Below are positions 1-11,508 of a stretch of 64,000 bases of DNA, one piece after another (positions within the stretch are counted from its first letter, which is position 1; each line of letters starts with the position of its first letter). The DNA is from Carnegiea gigantea (lineage: Eukaryota > Streptophyta > Magnoliopsida > Caryophyllales > Cactaceae). The stretch spans positions 1 through 64,000 of the forward strand of contig JAKOGI010002271.1 in assembly GCA_029747015.1 (NCBI GenBank), given 5' to 3'. The notes below the pieces were generated by a model, which saw only the letters and a list, made by a program, of their open reading frames with translations, ran no database searches and had not been told where the DNA came from. The translations under genes were made by a program, and so were the position numbers.

Positions 1-1031
1 TTTTTTCTTTTGAAATGAAGCATTAGAAAGCTCTCAATGCTCTATGAAAAACCGATTTTTCCCTTGTGTGTCTCTGCCGAAAGGAGTGAAAAGATTTTCT
101 TATTTAAGCAAGCAAACCCAATGGCTAACTCCTTCAAAAAGGATAGAAAAATCTTCTGATTTTAGCAGCTTAGGAGATTTCTTCAGATTTCCAACGGCTA
201 GGAACAAAGAAGATAAGATTCTCCTAAAATATAGGGATTTGATACTCACGGGATAAAAACTGAATTAGCCACTTAATATAGCCGTGTAATTTAGCCCAAA
301 AAAAAGGATAAAAATGTTGGTTTCAAAATTTGAATCAATCAGGGCCTAAAAATAAGGAATAAAGATTTTTCGGATTTTGAAAAAAAATCTCTAGCAAAAA
401 TAGTTTTGCAATCTGCTAAATAAATAATAAATAATAATCTAATCAGCCTAGGATTTCATAAAAAGATTCTTAGAGCAGCCAGCCAACCAAAAGCAATTTT
501 CAGGTAAAACGGATGTGGCCGCTGCAGTTTCAGGAACACCCTAGGTACCCTGTTTGCAGGGTTGTTTGGAAATGGTGTTCTGAAGCAAATGTCGAAAACC
601 GTTTTAAGAAGTGTTAAATTGAGACTTTCAAGATTGGCATATTAACAAGAATCTAAAAGATAGAACCTAAATCAAATCGAGACTTCTTGTTGCAAGAATT
701 AGTCATCTTGTCGAGGATGGATGTGCAACTCCAAACATCTTGGTCAACTTGATTACTCGGGTGATCTTGTATTGCTGAATGCAGGAACTTGGTCTTTAAG
801 ACTTAGTCAGCTGTTGTCGAGATTTGTTGTGTGCTGATCTTTGTGTCACTGAAGCTTGGAACCTGTTCTTAAAACTTGTTCTCAACATTTAGTAGACAGA
901 ATAGGTAAGTAGGATCAATACAAACAACTGTGTAGGACCTATTTGGAGAGCTTGTTTGGAACAACATTACTCAAGCAAGTCTGCTACACTTGGATTTGTT
1001 ATCATCAAAACTTTATACAGTTAGTTCAACA
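1..1031 (-). repeat. 3' LTR of the Sirevirus-like element (partial)
   Basis: Near-identical direct copy of 9681-10711. It ends with TCAACA at 1031, directly beside the PPT. About 570 bp of this LTR lie to the left of the window, judged from the complete 1598-bp copy. Small indels in the first 15 bases and scattered substitutions separate the two copies. Confidence 0.9.
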
Positions 1032-1045
1032 ATTTCCCCCTTTTT
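1032..1045 (-). other. Polypurine tract of the Sirevirus-like element
   Basis: Minus-strand AAAAAGGGGGAAAT lies directly against the TGTTGAAC start of the 3' LTR. This is the expected primer for plus-strand DNA synthesis. Confidence 0.85.
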
Positions 1046-1100
1046 GATGATGACAAACCAAGTGACCATATTGACGAGAAAAAGATTTTATTTTCATAAG

Positions 1101-1350
1101 TGCCTTTGTAAGTGACTGTGACTTGAGTGCTGATATATATCCACACAGGTGCTAGGTCAGTCAAGTCAAAAAACATATATAAGTATAAAGACTAATGACT
1201 CAACCGTTCAACTCGACCTAGGTCAATGTGCCTTTGTAAGTGACTTGAGTGCTGATATATATCCACACAGGTGCTAGGTCAGTCAAGTCAAAAAACATAT
1301 ATAAGTATAAAGACTAATGACTCAACCGTTCAACTCAACCTAGGTCAATG
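1101..1350. repeat. Two-copy tandem duplication just inside the 3' LTR
   Basis: Copy 1 (1101-1228, 128 bp) and copy 2 (1229-1350, 122 bp) run head to tail from tgcctttgtaagtgac to ctaggtcaatg. Copy 1 has six extra bases near its start. They are otherwise nearly identical, so the duplication is younger than most of the decay in this element. The block lies between the extra ORF and the PPT. Confidence 0.85.
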
Positions 1351-1360
1351 GCCCACTTAT

Positions 1361-1380
1361 CTTCCCCTTTTTGGCATCAT
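1361..1380 (-). other. Second PPT-like motif
   Basis: Minus-strand ATGATGCCAAAAAGGGGAAG closely matches the sequence around the true PPT at 1032-1045 (ATCATCAAAAAGGGGGAAA). Repeated PPT-like motifs upstream of the 3' LTR are a known feature of Sireviruses. This one is about 330 bp from the LTR. Bases 1381-1561 carry nothing else I recognise. Confidence 0.6.
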
Positions 1381-1561
1381 TAAAAAGGCACAAACAACAG
1401 TCAGAACATGGTGTGTGCAAGGGAATCACATAAGACATAGCAAGAGATAAGCAAGATATAACAGAACTAGATATATCATTGAAAGTCCGGAAGGAAACAC
1501 AGAAAGAGACGGGGAAGAGAACTCTAGGAAACATCCGATGAGAACAGGTTACAAGGGGTGA

Positions 1562-3601
1562 TTATGGCTGCGGAGGAGGGAGTTTGGTAGCGAAGGAGGA
1601 GAGAAGGGCAAGGAGATCTTCATGACGCTTGGCAGATAGCGCCTTCTCTTCTTCCAGGGCAGCTTTGACGGCTGTGAGCTCATCCTTGAGGCGGGAGTTA
1701 TCCTCTAAAACAGCCTCAACTTTGACTGATGACCTCCCAGAAACAGGAGGTCTGGGTGTTCGGTTCCCCTGTTTAGAGACCGAGCCCTCAGCCAGAGTAT
1801 ATCCATACCCCATGAGCGTGTCACTCCCTATCTCATCAATCACTTGAGCAGCCACCCTCCTTTTGAGCTCTATCCCAAAGTGCTCAAAAACCCTCGTCAG
1901 TAGAAAACCATACCCAAGATCATGTGCCCAGGTGGTGTTTGCAATACGCCCAATATGACGGATCATAAGAACAGGAAGGTTAATGGGTTCCTCCCTATCC
2001 AAAAGATCCACCAGGCACTGATCAAGAGCATCAGCCTGGTTTCTACCTTGACCTCTTGGGATGATGTTCTTTATGACAAACATAAAGAGCAGTTAGTGCA
2101 GAGAAGTCATCTCACCCTTCTTCACGGATGTGGGTGTTTGCAGGCCCTGGTTTTGACTCAACCGCTGTGAAAGCTCCAGCAGCCTGGCTGTCCCTAGGAC
2201 AGACTTATCCACCCTCACATACACATCAAAGCCAAGTGAGGGAACACCCAAAATCGTACCCAGAGTTTGTGCATCAAATTGCACCTGTGTATCACCAATA
2301 CTTGTCACCACCCCTTCGGTGACGGCACAATTTGCATAGAACTCAGCCAATTCTGGTACAGAACACCCCAGCTGGGTGTTCGTGAAGAGGTCCAGCCAGT
2401 TCTGGGCACGCAGCTTCTGTAGGAACGCCCCCAACCCCTGTTCCTCGAAAAATTGAACTCTCACTATCTTCCCCCTAACTACATTGCGCTTAAGCAGATG
2501 CGCAATCTTGGTAGAAACAGGAGAGGCAGTAGACGTTTTGGCTCTTTTGGGGGGAGGAACAGAAGAAGCAGTCTCGGGCTTAGCTAATTTTGAGACTGGA
2601 GCAGTAGAGGTAGTCTTAGGTGTAGCTGATTTGGAGAGAGAAGAGGTGAAGGTCTTTGTCTTGGGAGGTGCTGTTGGAGGAGAAGACTTAATGGTAGGGA
2701 GAGTGGTTTTCTTAGGAGGAACTTGTTCTTCGGAGGACTCAGAGAACACCGGGGTCCCCTGTTTAAAGGAGGTGTTCTCAGAATCAGAATCCGAGAATCC
2801 CGCAGAAGAAGAAGAGGAAGACATTTCCTCAATGACTGGAGTGGAGGATTTTGTGGTTCTAGGAGAGGAGTAGAAGGTAATTCTTGCAGATTTACGCGTG
2901 TGCTTAGTAGATTTTGGAGGAGAGGGGGCTGAGGCTTTTGAGGGTTGAGGCCTTGTTTGTGGCCTTGATCTAGGCATTCTGCTACGCCTAGCCACCATCT
3001 TAACCCTTTTTCTTTTCTCTCCGGTTTGGAAGACCGGAGTCACTGATTCGGTTGCTGCAGGGGGGATGTCCATGCCACTACTTCCCCCTGCCTCAAGAGA
3101 CTGCTCAACCGAGTCTCCTTGAAGACCAACTCCCAAATCGTCCTTAAACACCTCCTCATAGGACTCAGACCCTGTTTCGGGTACTGTTTCTTTTTCAGGA
3201 AACAGCCTGAAAGAACAGGGCTCAGAGAAATCAATGAAACCAACATGGGATTCAAAGGCTTCATCTTAGGACCCAAGATTCCCACCAATTTCCCCAGTTG
3301 AAGCAAAGTTCTTTTCAGTGAGGGGACAAACAGTCGATCCCTCAAACAGCACCAATTCCCAACCAAAATGGTAGGGAATATCTTTCAAACCCAAGTCCAC
3401 TGATTTCAGGTCGACACTCTTCAAAAATCCAAAAGGTTTGAAGCTGATTGGGCGAGGAGGAGTGGAAGGTTTACCTCCTAGAATCGCCATTAAAAACGGC
3501 GAGAAAGGAACAGGGGCAGGACCTGTTCGTGAGGCTGGTGCGGGTGCCCTGCTACCCTGAGATTTTGAACCAGAACTTCCAGAGCCGTTGAAGGAAGCCA
3601 T
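1562..3601 (-). pseudogene. Extra (env-position) ORF of the Sirevirus-like element, two stops
   Basis: One frame of about 680 codons lies downstream of pol on the same strand. It is broken by stops at 3266-3268 and 2093-2095. The start at 3601 (MASFNGSGSS) is the first Met of the frame. The N-terminal third is Ser/Pro rich. The middle is basic and low complexity, with a Ser/acidic block. A folded region then follows (around LRAQNWLDLF and ELAEFYANC) that resembles the plant 'putative transposon protein' domain (Pfam Transposase_32 type, from memory). A charged coiled-coil-like helix is near the C-terminus (LEDNSRLKDELTAVKAALEEE). I see no clear signal peptide or membrane helix, so calling it an envelope would rest on position alone. 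Sireviruses are known to carry such an extra ORF, but its function is unknown. Confidence 0.7.
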
Positions 3602-4039
3602 TTGAGCAAGAGTTGGAGAGAGATTAGGGTTTGAGTGAAAGGAAATTATCGGGTATTCGAGAGAGAGAGAGAGTGGTAAAGATTTGGAGATTTAACGAGA
3701 AATAGCATGCCAAATCTTTAAAGATTTACCCGTTACAACGGGTAGTTCATTACTAGCCACCCACGCATGCCTCGGGAAGGAGGAAAATTTAAAGGCTAGA
3801 CACAACTTGTTTCACGTACTAACAATCAACGAGCGTACCTGTTCTTGCTGCTTGTTCTTGAATACGAATCATCGGTAACAAGAGTAACAAGCCCAATCAT
3901 GTTGGCTTTTAACACGCATCTGCATTCTGCAATCTATATATATATTCAAATAGCACAAAGATTCGACTGCAAACATTACTATGGACAAATTGCATCCGCA
4001 GCATATAAGAGTTGCGAACAGGGGGAGAGAACAGGTTTC
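3602..4039. other. Spacer between pol and the extra ORF
   Basis: Untranslated region of the Sirevirus-like element. It holds a short GA-rich stretch near 3660-3675 and no reading frame I can support. It probably acts as the leader for the extra ORF, but no splice site can be assigned with confidence. Confidence 0.5.
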
Positions 4040-5521
4040 TTAAATTGTTTTCACAAAACCTAGTTCAAGTTTATTTCTCTCAAATTGATCTCTACCTAGT
4101 GCCTTAGTGAATATATCAGCAATTTGATTTTCTGTGGTACAAAAATTCATTGAAATCAAACCCTTTTCAGCATTATCTCTCAAGAAATGATGTCGAATGT
4201 CAATATGTTTTGTTCTTTTATGTTGACACGGATTTTTGGCAATGTTAATTGCACTAGTGTCATCACAAAAGATGGGAATGCATCCAGTGTCAACACAAAA
4301 GTCCTTGAGTTGTCTTATTCACAGCAATTGAGCACAACATGAAGCAGCTGCAACATATTTAGCTTCTGCTGTGGACATGGCAACTGAATGTTGTTTCTTG
4401 GTTGCCCAAGATACCAAACAAGGTCCAAGGAAATGAGCCATACCTGAGGTACTTTTCCTATCAACCAAGAATCCTGCATAGTCAGAATCAGCATATCCAA
4501 CAAGATCAAAATTACAACTTCTAGGATACCATAGAGCTAAATCAGGTGTATACTTTAAATATCTTAGTATCCGTTTAACAGCCTTAAGATGAGTCTCTTT
4601 AGGGCAAGACTGAAAATGGGCACATAAACCAACACTGAAAACAATGTCAGGCCTACTAGCGGTAAGGTATAAGAGTGACCCTATCATGCCCCTATAGAGT
4701 TTCTCCTCAACTGAGGGACTCCCATCATCTATTACCAACCTGGTAGAAGGAGAAATGGGAGTATCAATGGGCTTGGCCGACTCCATCCCAAAACGCTGAA
4801 GTAGTTCCTTAATATACTTTTGTTAATGGATCATGGTGCCGTTTGAAGTTTGCATGATCTGTAAGCCTAAGAAGAAATTAAGCTCACCCATCATGCTCAT
4901 TTCAAACTCACTCCTCATCATCTTTGAAAATTCATTGCATAAATCATGATGAGTTGCCCCAAATATGATGTCATTAACATATACTTGGACAATCAACAGA
5001 TGTTCCCCCTTAGTTTTTAGAAACAAGGTATTATCTACCTTGCCTCTTCTAAAATCGTTTTCAAGTAAAAAGCTTGACAATCGTTCATACCAAGCTCTAG
5101 GAGCTTTTTTTAGACCATAAAGAGCTTTGTCAAGTTGAAAAACATGATCAGGAAATTCAATGTTTTCGAAACCAGGGGGTTGTTTGACATACACCTCTTC
5201 CTTAAGGTATCCATTTAGAAATGTACTTTTCACGTCCATTTGATATAGCTTGATCTCCATATGGGCTGTAAAGGCTATTAGGATACGAATAGCCTCAATT
5301 CTAGCAACTGGTGCAAAGGTTTCTTTGTAATCAATCCCTTCTTCCTGATTGTACCCTTGAACCACCAGCCGTGCCTTGTTCCTGGGGACTGTTCCTGACT
5401 CATCAAGTTTGTTTCGGAACACCCACTTGGTTCCAATGATTGTTCTATCTGCAGGTCGAGGTACAAGGCGCCATACTTTGTTCCTTTCAAATTGATGAAG
5501 TTCTTCTTGCATTACTGTGAC
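4040..5521 (-). pseudogene. Copia reverse transcriptase and RNase H (pol 3' part)
   Basis: Same frame as the upstream pol, with stops at 5522-5524, 4823-4825 and 4319-4321. RT opens with the usual Copia block ([46 protein letters not shown]). The catalytic box reads YVNDIIFG instead of YVDD, so a metal-binding Asp is lost. RNase H follows, with SRPDI, GYADSDYAG, DRKSTSG and STAEAKYVA, then the C-terminal IADIFTKAL motif. The frame stops at 4040 (TAA). These domains would copy genomic RNA into DNA and remove the RNA strand inside the virus-like particle. With the catalytic change and stops, this copy cannot do so. Confidence 0.88.
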
Positions 5522-7462
5522 CTAATCTGAATCTGCATGAGCTTCATTCACATTCTTTGGCTCAATGTTAGAGAGAAACGCATAGAATGCACAAAAATTC
5601 TTAAGCTTTGACCTAGTTTGCACTCCAGTATTAATATCAGACAAAATTTGCTTAAGAGGGTGCGAACGTTGGTGCTTCCATGGCCGTTGAGTAAGTGGAT
5701 CCACAGACACATGCTCTACTCTAACTGGAACACTTGGAGACTCAGGCTCACAATCAGTGCCCGAGCCTGTTCCTGAGGAACCTGACTGGTGTTGTCCCGA
5801 AGAGGGTTCAGCGGTGTTTCCCCCTGTTTGGTTCTCACCTTGCCTGTCGTTCTGAGGAGCACCTTCAGGAGTTGTTTTCTCCAAGGTGTTCTTACCTTGT
5901 CTATCTTGGAGCAACACTTCTTTTCGAACAAGACCTAATTCAAATTCTTCCTCCTGTGCATCATTCTCACTCAACGAGTTAGATTCATCAAAAAGCACAT
6001 GCACACTTTCCTCAACACCTAAGGTTCTTTTGTTAAACACTTTGTAAGCCTTACTGTGAGAGGAGTAACCAAGAAATATTCCCTCATCACTCCTAGGATC
6101 AAACTTTCCTAAGGCATCCTTCCCATTATTATGCACAAAACACCTACAACTAAATGTTCTCAGGTGCGTAATGTTGGGTTTTCTGCATTTGAAAAGTTCA
6201 TAAGGAATTTTCTTCAAAATAGGTCTGATCATGCATCTATTTATAATGTAACATGAGGTGTTCAATGCTTCTGCCTAGAAATTCCTGGGAAGACCACTAG
6301 CAATAAGCATTGTTCTAGTCATGTCTTCTAGGGTGTGATTTTTGCGCTCAACCACCCCATTTTGTTGGGGTGTTCTTGGAGCTGAGAAGTTATGATCAAT
6401 ACCATGTTCATTACAATAGTTAATAAAACTTGCGTTTTCAAATTCAGTACTATGATCAGATCTCAAGCTAACTAAAGAGTGTCCTACTCTTTTTTCAACC
6501 TTTTTGAGAAAGGCAATAAAATTCTCAAAGGTTTCATCCTTGGATGCCAAAAACAAAGTCCAAGTAAATCGAGAGTAATCATCCACTACAACAAGCACAT
6601 ACCTCTTCCCACCTCTACTTGATATCCTCATAGGATCACACATATCAATGTGTAATAATTCTAGAGGTCGGGTAGTGCTTACACACTTTTTCGATTTAAA
6701 AGAGGATCTGACTTGTTTGCCTTTTGCACAAGCTTCACATACCTTGTCATCATTAAATTTGATGGAAGGTAGTCCAACAACTAGGTCTTTAGAAACAAGT
6801 TTGTTCAGAAGAGATAGACTTACATGACCTAGTCTCTTGTGCCAAAGCATTACATCATCATTCAAGGCACTCAAACAAGTCAGATTGTTTTGGGGAAGTG
6901 TGGAAATACATACTTTGTAAATATTTTTGTGTCGCTTTCCCCTTAATACGACATCTCCTGTGTTTGAGTTTACAACCAAGCAACGTGTTGATGAGAACAC
7001 TACTAGGTTGTTTTTATCACACAGTTGGGACACACTAAGTAAATTATGCTTCAAACCATCAACTAAGTATACATTTTCAATCGAGTGGGAGTGGGACTCA
7101 CCAATCTTACTTATACCGACAATTATCCCAGACTTGCCGTTTCCAAATGCCACACTCCCATCATCCGAAGCTGTAAGTGAGAGAAAGTTGGATTTTTCAC
7201 CGGTCATATGCCTCGAACACCCACTATCAACATACCACAGCTGCTTGTTTTCAAGGTTGTTCCCTAGACTGTTTGCTGGGTTGTTTGCTGGATTGTTCTC
7301 TCTCACTTCAGCCTGCAAAACAAATCAAGGGTTAGTTTTGGGAACCCAGATCCACTTCGGTCCCATTCTTTTAGACCGATAAATCTCATCTTTCCTAATC
7401 CAGATTTGTTTTACATAACCTTCATTTCTTTTAATGGCATACCTTCTTGAAGGACAAGTGTA
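5522..7462 (-). pseudogene. Copia protease and integrase (pol 5' part)
   Basis: The protease motif WYVDSGCSRHMTG is complete (Asp-Ser-Gly). Integrase follows: a zinc-binding pre-core region (HKRLGH ... CEACAKGKQ), then the catalytic core with HIDMCDP, VVVDDYSRFTW, LRSDHSTEF and PQQNGVVERKN. These give the Asp, Asp and Glu of the DDE triad. The core ends with IFLGYSSHSKAYKVFN, typical of Copia. A Ser/Gln/Gly-rich linker leads into RT. Stops lie at 6275-6277 and 5522-5524, and one TGA (about 7326) lies just upstream of the protease. Integrase before RT is diagnostic for Copia. Function in life was polyprotein cleavage and insertion of the cDNA. Confidence 0.88.
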
Positions 7463-9057
7463 TCAATAGTGACCCGTTTTGCCGCAGTGAAAGCAAACAA
7501 TGTTTTCAGGTAATCCAACATACTTTCTGTTTGCAGGGTAAACGGTTTGTTTGGGCTTAAATCCTAGTCCTCTTTTGTTTTGGATGTGATGAGTGTTTAG
7601 CCACTCCAATGCGCTTGAGGACTTGTTCCAACGCTTGGTTGTGACAAGCTTGGTTTCCAGTTTTTCTATATTAGCATGCAAGCTCTTGTTCTCTTCGAGC
7701 AAGGACTCAACCATTCCTTCCACCCCAAGGAGTTTTTCCTCCACTCGAGAATAATCTCCCTCTTTTATAAAGAGGTTTTCCTTGAGCATGTTAATATTTT
7801 CATATAAGCCCAGTTTTTCATTTTTAAGGGTCTCATTCTCAAGTTCTAGGTCTCGGACATCTCTTTCCAAATCTGCACAGGTATCCATTAATGAATACAA
7901 CAATTCTTTAAGAGTTGCCTTATTGAGACCACGTACCTTGTTCTTGAGATCAGTAAGGCTGTTTGTTGACTCATCATCTGAATCCGTGTCACTTTGTGCC
8001 ATGAGAGCTACAGCACCTTCATCAGTTTTAGACTCTTCTTCATCTTCAGAGGAGTCACCCCAGGCAGCCAGCATTGCTTTTGAGAATCGTTTCCCAGAAC
8101 TGTTTGCAGCTTGTTTTCTACCTTGTTTCCTGGGGTGTTCGTGCTCTTGCTCTTCTCGAAGTAAGGGATAGTTTTTCACTATGTGGTCTGTTTTGCCACA
8201 TTTGAAACACCCAGCAAACTGTTCTCGGGGGGTGTTTCTGGTATTGTTGAAATCCTTCCTTTTGTTGTTTTCTTTAACTTTCTTGAAGAATTTCTTGAAC
8301 TTTCGAGTCATCATAGCCATCTCTTCTTCCTCAAGATCAGAATCATCATCTTCTTGTGCTTTTAAGGCAAGTCCTCGATCTTTCTTCATCTCCTATTTCT
8401 GTTGAGAATTTTTTCTCAGTTCGTATGTTTGGAGATTAACAATCAACTCGTCTAGGTTGATCTTGTTCATATCTTTGGTTTCTTGGATGGCTGTTACCTT
8501 GGCTTCCCATGAACGAGGCAAAATCCTTAGAATTTTCCTTACCAACTCTTCAGTGGTGAAGGATTTTCCCAGGGATTTTAACTCATTTGTTATGTGAGTG
8601 AAGCGGGTATACATATCCATCACATTCTCACGATCACCCATATCAAACAACTCATATTGTCTCATGAGTAACTCAATGCGTAATTGTTTGACTTGACTTG
8701 TTCCTTCATGAGCGACTTGTAAAGCATTCCATATTTCTTGAGCTGACTCACATTCTGAGATGCGAGTACATTCATCGGGTCCTAGGTCAAAATAGAGAAG
8801 TTTCTTGGCCTTGGCATTCTTTTCCATTTTCTTGTAATCCTCAGCATCATATTCAGTAGGATCTTTGGGAACTTTTTTCCATCTTCAAGAACTTTCGTGG
8901 GAACAAGGGGTCCGTTCTTGATAAGCATCCATAACTCGTAATCCTCTGCTTGTATGTAGTTCTCCATCCTGTTTTTCCACCAACTATAGTGTTGGCCATT
9001 GAAGTAAGGAGGTCAAGTAATGGATTGACCCTCAAGTATGCCTTGTGGTGTACTCAT
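7463..9057 (-). pseudogene. Copia gag (capsid and nucleocapsid)
   Basis: Starts at the ATG at 9055-9057 (MSTPQGILEG), 40 bp downstream of the primer site. A TGA follows after about 14 codons. A 1-nt indel in a homopolymer near 8872 shifts the frame. The UBN2-type capsid region then reads on (ECESAQEIWNALQVAHEGT, MRQYELFDM), with another stop at 8393-8395. The nucleocapsid has one damaged zinc knuckle (CFKCGKTDHIVKNY, last Cys replaced by Tyr). A second knuckle (CFHCGKTGHY) is cut by a stop at 7463-7465. A long acidic and coiled-coil-like segment lies between the knuckles, a feature of Sirevirus Gag. It would have packaged the element RNA. Confidence 0.85.
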
Positions 9058-9096
9058 TTTCAGAATCTCTCAAGGTGCTAACCTTTTAGGAGAGAA

Positions 9097-9111
9097 CCTG
9101 CTCTGATACCA
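9097..9111 (-). other. Primer binding site, initiator tRNA-Met type
   Basis: Minus-strand TGGTATCAGAGCAGG lies 2 bp from the LTR end. TGGTATCAGAGC is the usual plant Copia site matching the 3' end of initiator tRNA-Met. It primes minus-strand cDNA synthesis. Confidence 0.88.
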
Positions 9112-9113
9112 CT

Positions 9114-10711
9114 TGTTGAATTCCAAGAGTACACAACCACAAGAGGGGGGTGAATTGTGGTGGCCGATTTTCGCCAAATAACTGACAAACAGCCGTAGTA
9201 CTTGATTGCAGAGACTGTTCGTAAATCACAAACAACCTTAAGCCTTGTTTGTAGCGGTTGTTCCCAATTGGTTCAGTAGCGAAATTCAAAGTAATAAATG
9301 CGGAAATAAAGCACACACAATTTTTACGTGGAAAACACCTCTAGCCCAACTGAGGTGTGAAAAACCACGACCTACCTCGTGTAGGATTTAACCACTTCAC
9401 TAACGGGCTGAACACGTTACAAAAGTAATACTCCTTGTTACAACTTGTAACCCACGTAACCTTCTTCCCTAAGATAGGTTACACCACGTCTAATCGCACT
9501 ATATTGGACACGTCCAAAGTCCACTCGACTATGGACACACTCACTCAGTTTCTGATCTGGGAACAGGAGTACAAAACACCTGACTGGGGTGCTTCTGACT
9601 TAAGCAGATGTAGGGTACACTGAAGTCCTAGTATACCAATAGTTTTGAAAGCTCAATTTTTGCGCAATCTTGTCACGATTTTTTTTTTTAAAATGAAGCT
9701 TTAGAAAGCTCTCAATGCTCTATGAAAAACCGATTTTTCCCTTGTGTATCTCTTCCGAAAGGAGTGAAAAGATTTTCTTATTTAAGCAAGCAAACCCAAC
9801 GGCTAACTCCTTCAAAAAAGATAGAAAAATCTTCTGATTTTAGCAGCTTAGGAGATTTCTTTAGATTTCCAACGGCTAGGAACAAAGAAGATAAGATTCT
9901 CCTAAAATATAGGGATTTGATACTCACGGGATAAAAATTGATTTAGCCACTTAATATAGCTGTGTAATTTAGCCCAGAAAAAAAGGATAAAAATCTTGGT
10001 TTCAAAATTTGAATCAATCATCGCCTAAAAATAAGGAATAAAGATTGTTCGGATTTTAAAAAACAAATCTCTAGCAAAAATAGTTTTGCAATCTGCTAAA
10101 TAAATAATAAATAATAATCTAATCATCCTAGGATTTCATAAAAAGATTCTTAGAGCAGCCAGACAACCAAAAGAAATTTTCAGGTAAAACGGATGTGGCC
10201 GCTGCAATTTCAGGAACACCTTAGGCACCCTGTTTGCAGGGTTGTTTGGAAATGGTGTTCTGAAGCAAATGTCGAAAACCGTTTTAAGAAGTGTTAAATT
10301 GAGACTTTCAAGATTGCTATATTAGCAAGAGTCTAAAAGATAAAAACTAAACCAAACCAAGACTTCTTGTTGTAAGAATCAGTCATCTTGTCAAGAATGG
10401 ATGTGCAACTCCAAACACCTTGGTCACCTTGATTACTCGGGTGATCTTGTATCGCTGAATGTAGGAACTTGGTCTTTAAGACTTAGTCAGCTGTTGTCGA
10501 GATTTGTTGTGTGCTGATCTTTGTGTCACTGAAGCTTGGAACCTGTTCTTAAAACTTGTTCTCAACATTTAGTAGACAGAATAGGTAAGTAGGATCAATA
10601 CAAACAACTGTGTAGGACCTGTTTGGAGAGCTTGTTTGGAACAACATTACTCAAGCAAGTATGCTACACTTGGATTTGTTATCATCAAAACTTTATGCAG
10701 TTAGTTCAACA
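9114..10711 (-). repeat. 5' LTR of the Sirevirus-like element (complete, 1598 bp)
   Basis: Bounded by TGTTGA at 9114 and TCAACA at 10711, perfect 6-bp inverted termini. The PBS is directly inside. The right 1031 bp match 1-1031. On the minus strand this LTR would hold the promoter and transcript start, but I could not place a TATA box with confidence. Confidence 0.9.
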
Positions 10712-11508
10712 TACCCGGTATATTATGCCTACTCAATCTTATAGCTACTTATTTTATTCCATATTCGATTCTCCTCTTGCAAACCTAAGACTCTGATACC
10801 ATCTATAACGTCTTGACATTTTCAAAGAATTACTTTTAGAAATATCTTTCTATGCAGAAGTTTAAAAGTCTGGCACGCCACGCCGTGTCACCTGAGAGGC
10901 GACACAAAACTCATACTGTGAACAATAACATTAGTTGTAATAAGAAAATAGACAATAAGGAACTGGTCATTACAATTGGATAGTTTAATAGATGAACCTA
11001 TATCTTTTACATGTGATATCTCCTGACAGTTGAACCCCTTTTTAGATGAACCTTAAAATACAAAATATAAAAACAGTAAGCCAAATGGGCCTAGTACAAG
11101 ATGACATTATATAGTAAAATAGTTCAGTGCATAATTAAATGCATTTTATTCAGCAAACTGAGTTAAAACATTTTCTTCTTTAATTATCTTGTGGTGGCAA
11201 CCAACATTATTGGACCAATATCCTATTAGTAAAACATTTAACACTAAGAGACTGAATCTCCATTACGATCATTGAACATATATACGCATACTTAGGCTGG
11301 TTGGGAAGTCCAAACTTCATTCATCAACGTACAACAGAACAGTAAGAGGGTACACCGTTAATGTGACAAAACAAATAAACAAACAATTATTTCGTGTTAC
11401 ACTTCATTAGCCACATCGATTTGGTAAAATGATATAACCATAGGGGCATAACCATCATACTGTACTTTGACTTATGCGATTGTTTTCATAAATTTAGCTA
11501 AAGCGATT
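10712..11508. other. Spacer with a possible worn Gypsy LTR/PBS edge
   Basis: AT-rich and non-coding. At about 10787-10812 the minus strand reads GATGGTATCAGAGTCTTAGG directly after GACGTTATA. This resembles a chromovirus-type LTR end followed by a tRNA-Met primer site. If so, an old LTR starts near 10803 and runs right. No second copy of it is in the window. The Sirevirus-like element ends at 10711, and the plus-oriented Athila LTR starts at 11509. Confidence 0.35.

Larger units (their letters stand above)
1..10711 (-). mobile_element. Sirevirus-like (SIRE/Maximus-type) Copia LTR retrotransposon, left end outside window
   Basis: On the minus strand the order is 5' LTR (9114-10711), primer site, gag, protease, integrase, RT, RNase H, an extra ORF, PPT and 3' LTR (1-1031, cut by the window edge). 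Integrase preceding RT defines Copia. The acidic Lys-rich gag tail, two zinc knuckles, a long extra ORF after pol and a duplicated PPT motif fit the Sirevirus lineage. LTR ends are TGTTGA...TCAACA. The two LTRs differ by a few percent over the shared 1031 bp by eye, so the insertion is not recent. The bases after the right end are taccc; the matching target duplication lies outside the window. The element is non-autonomous now because gag-pol has several stops. Confidence 0.9.

Noticed and set aside
44..256. 70-codon plus-strand frame in the Sirevirus LTR, also at 9722-9934
   Set aside because: It is kept in both places only because the LTRs are copies. It is antisense to the element, has no recognisable motif, and ends without supporting signals.
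2484..2873. 129-codon plus-strand frame
   Set aside because: Antisense of the low-complexity part of the Sirevirus extra ORF.
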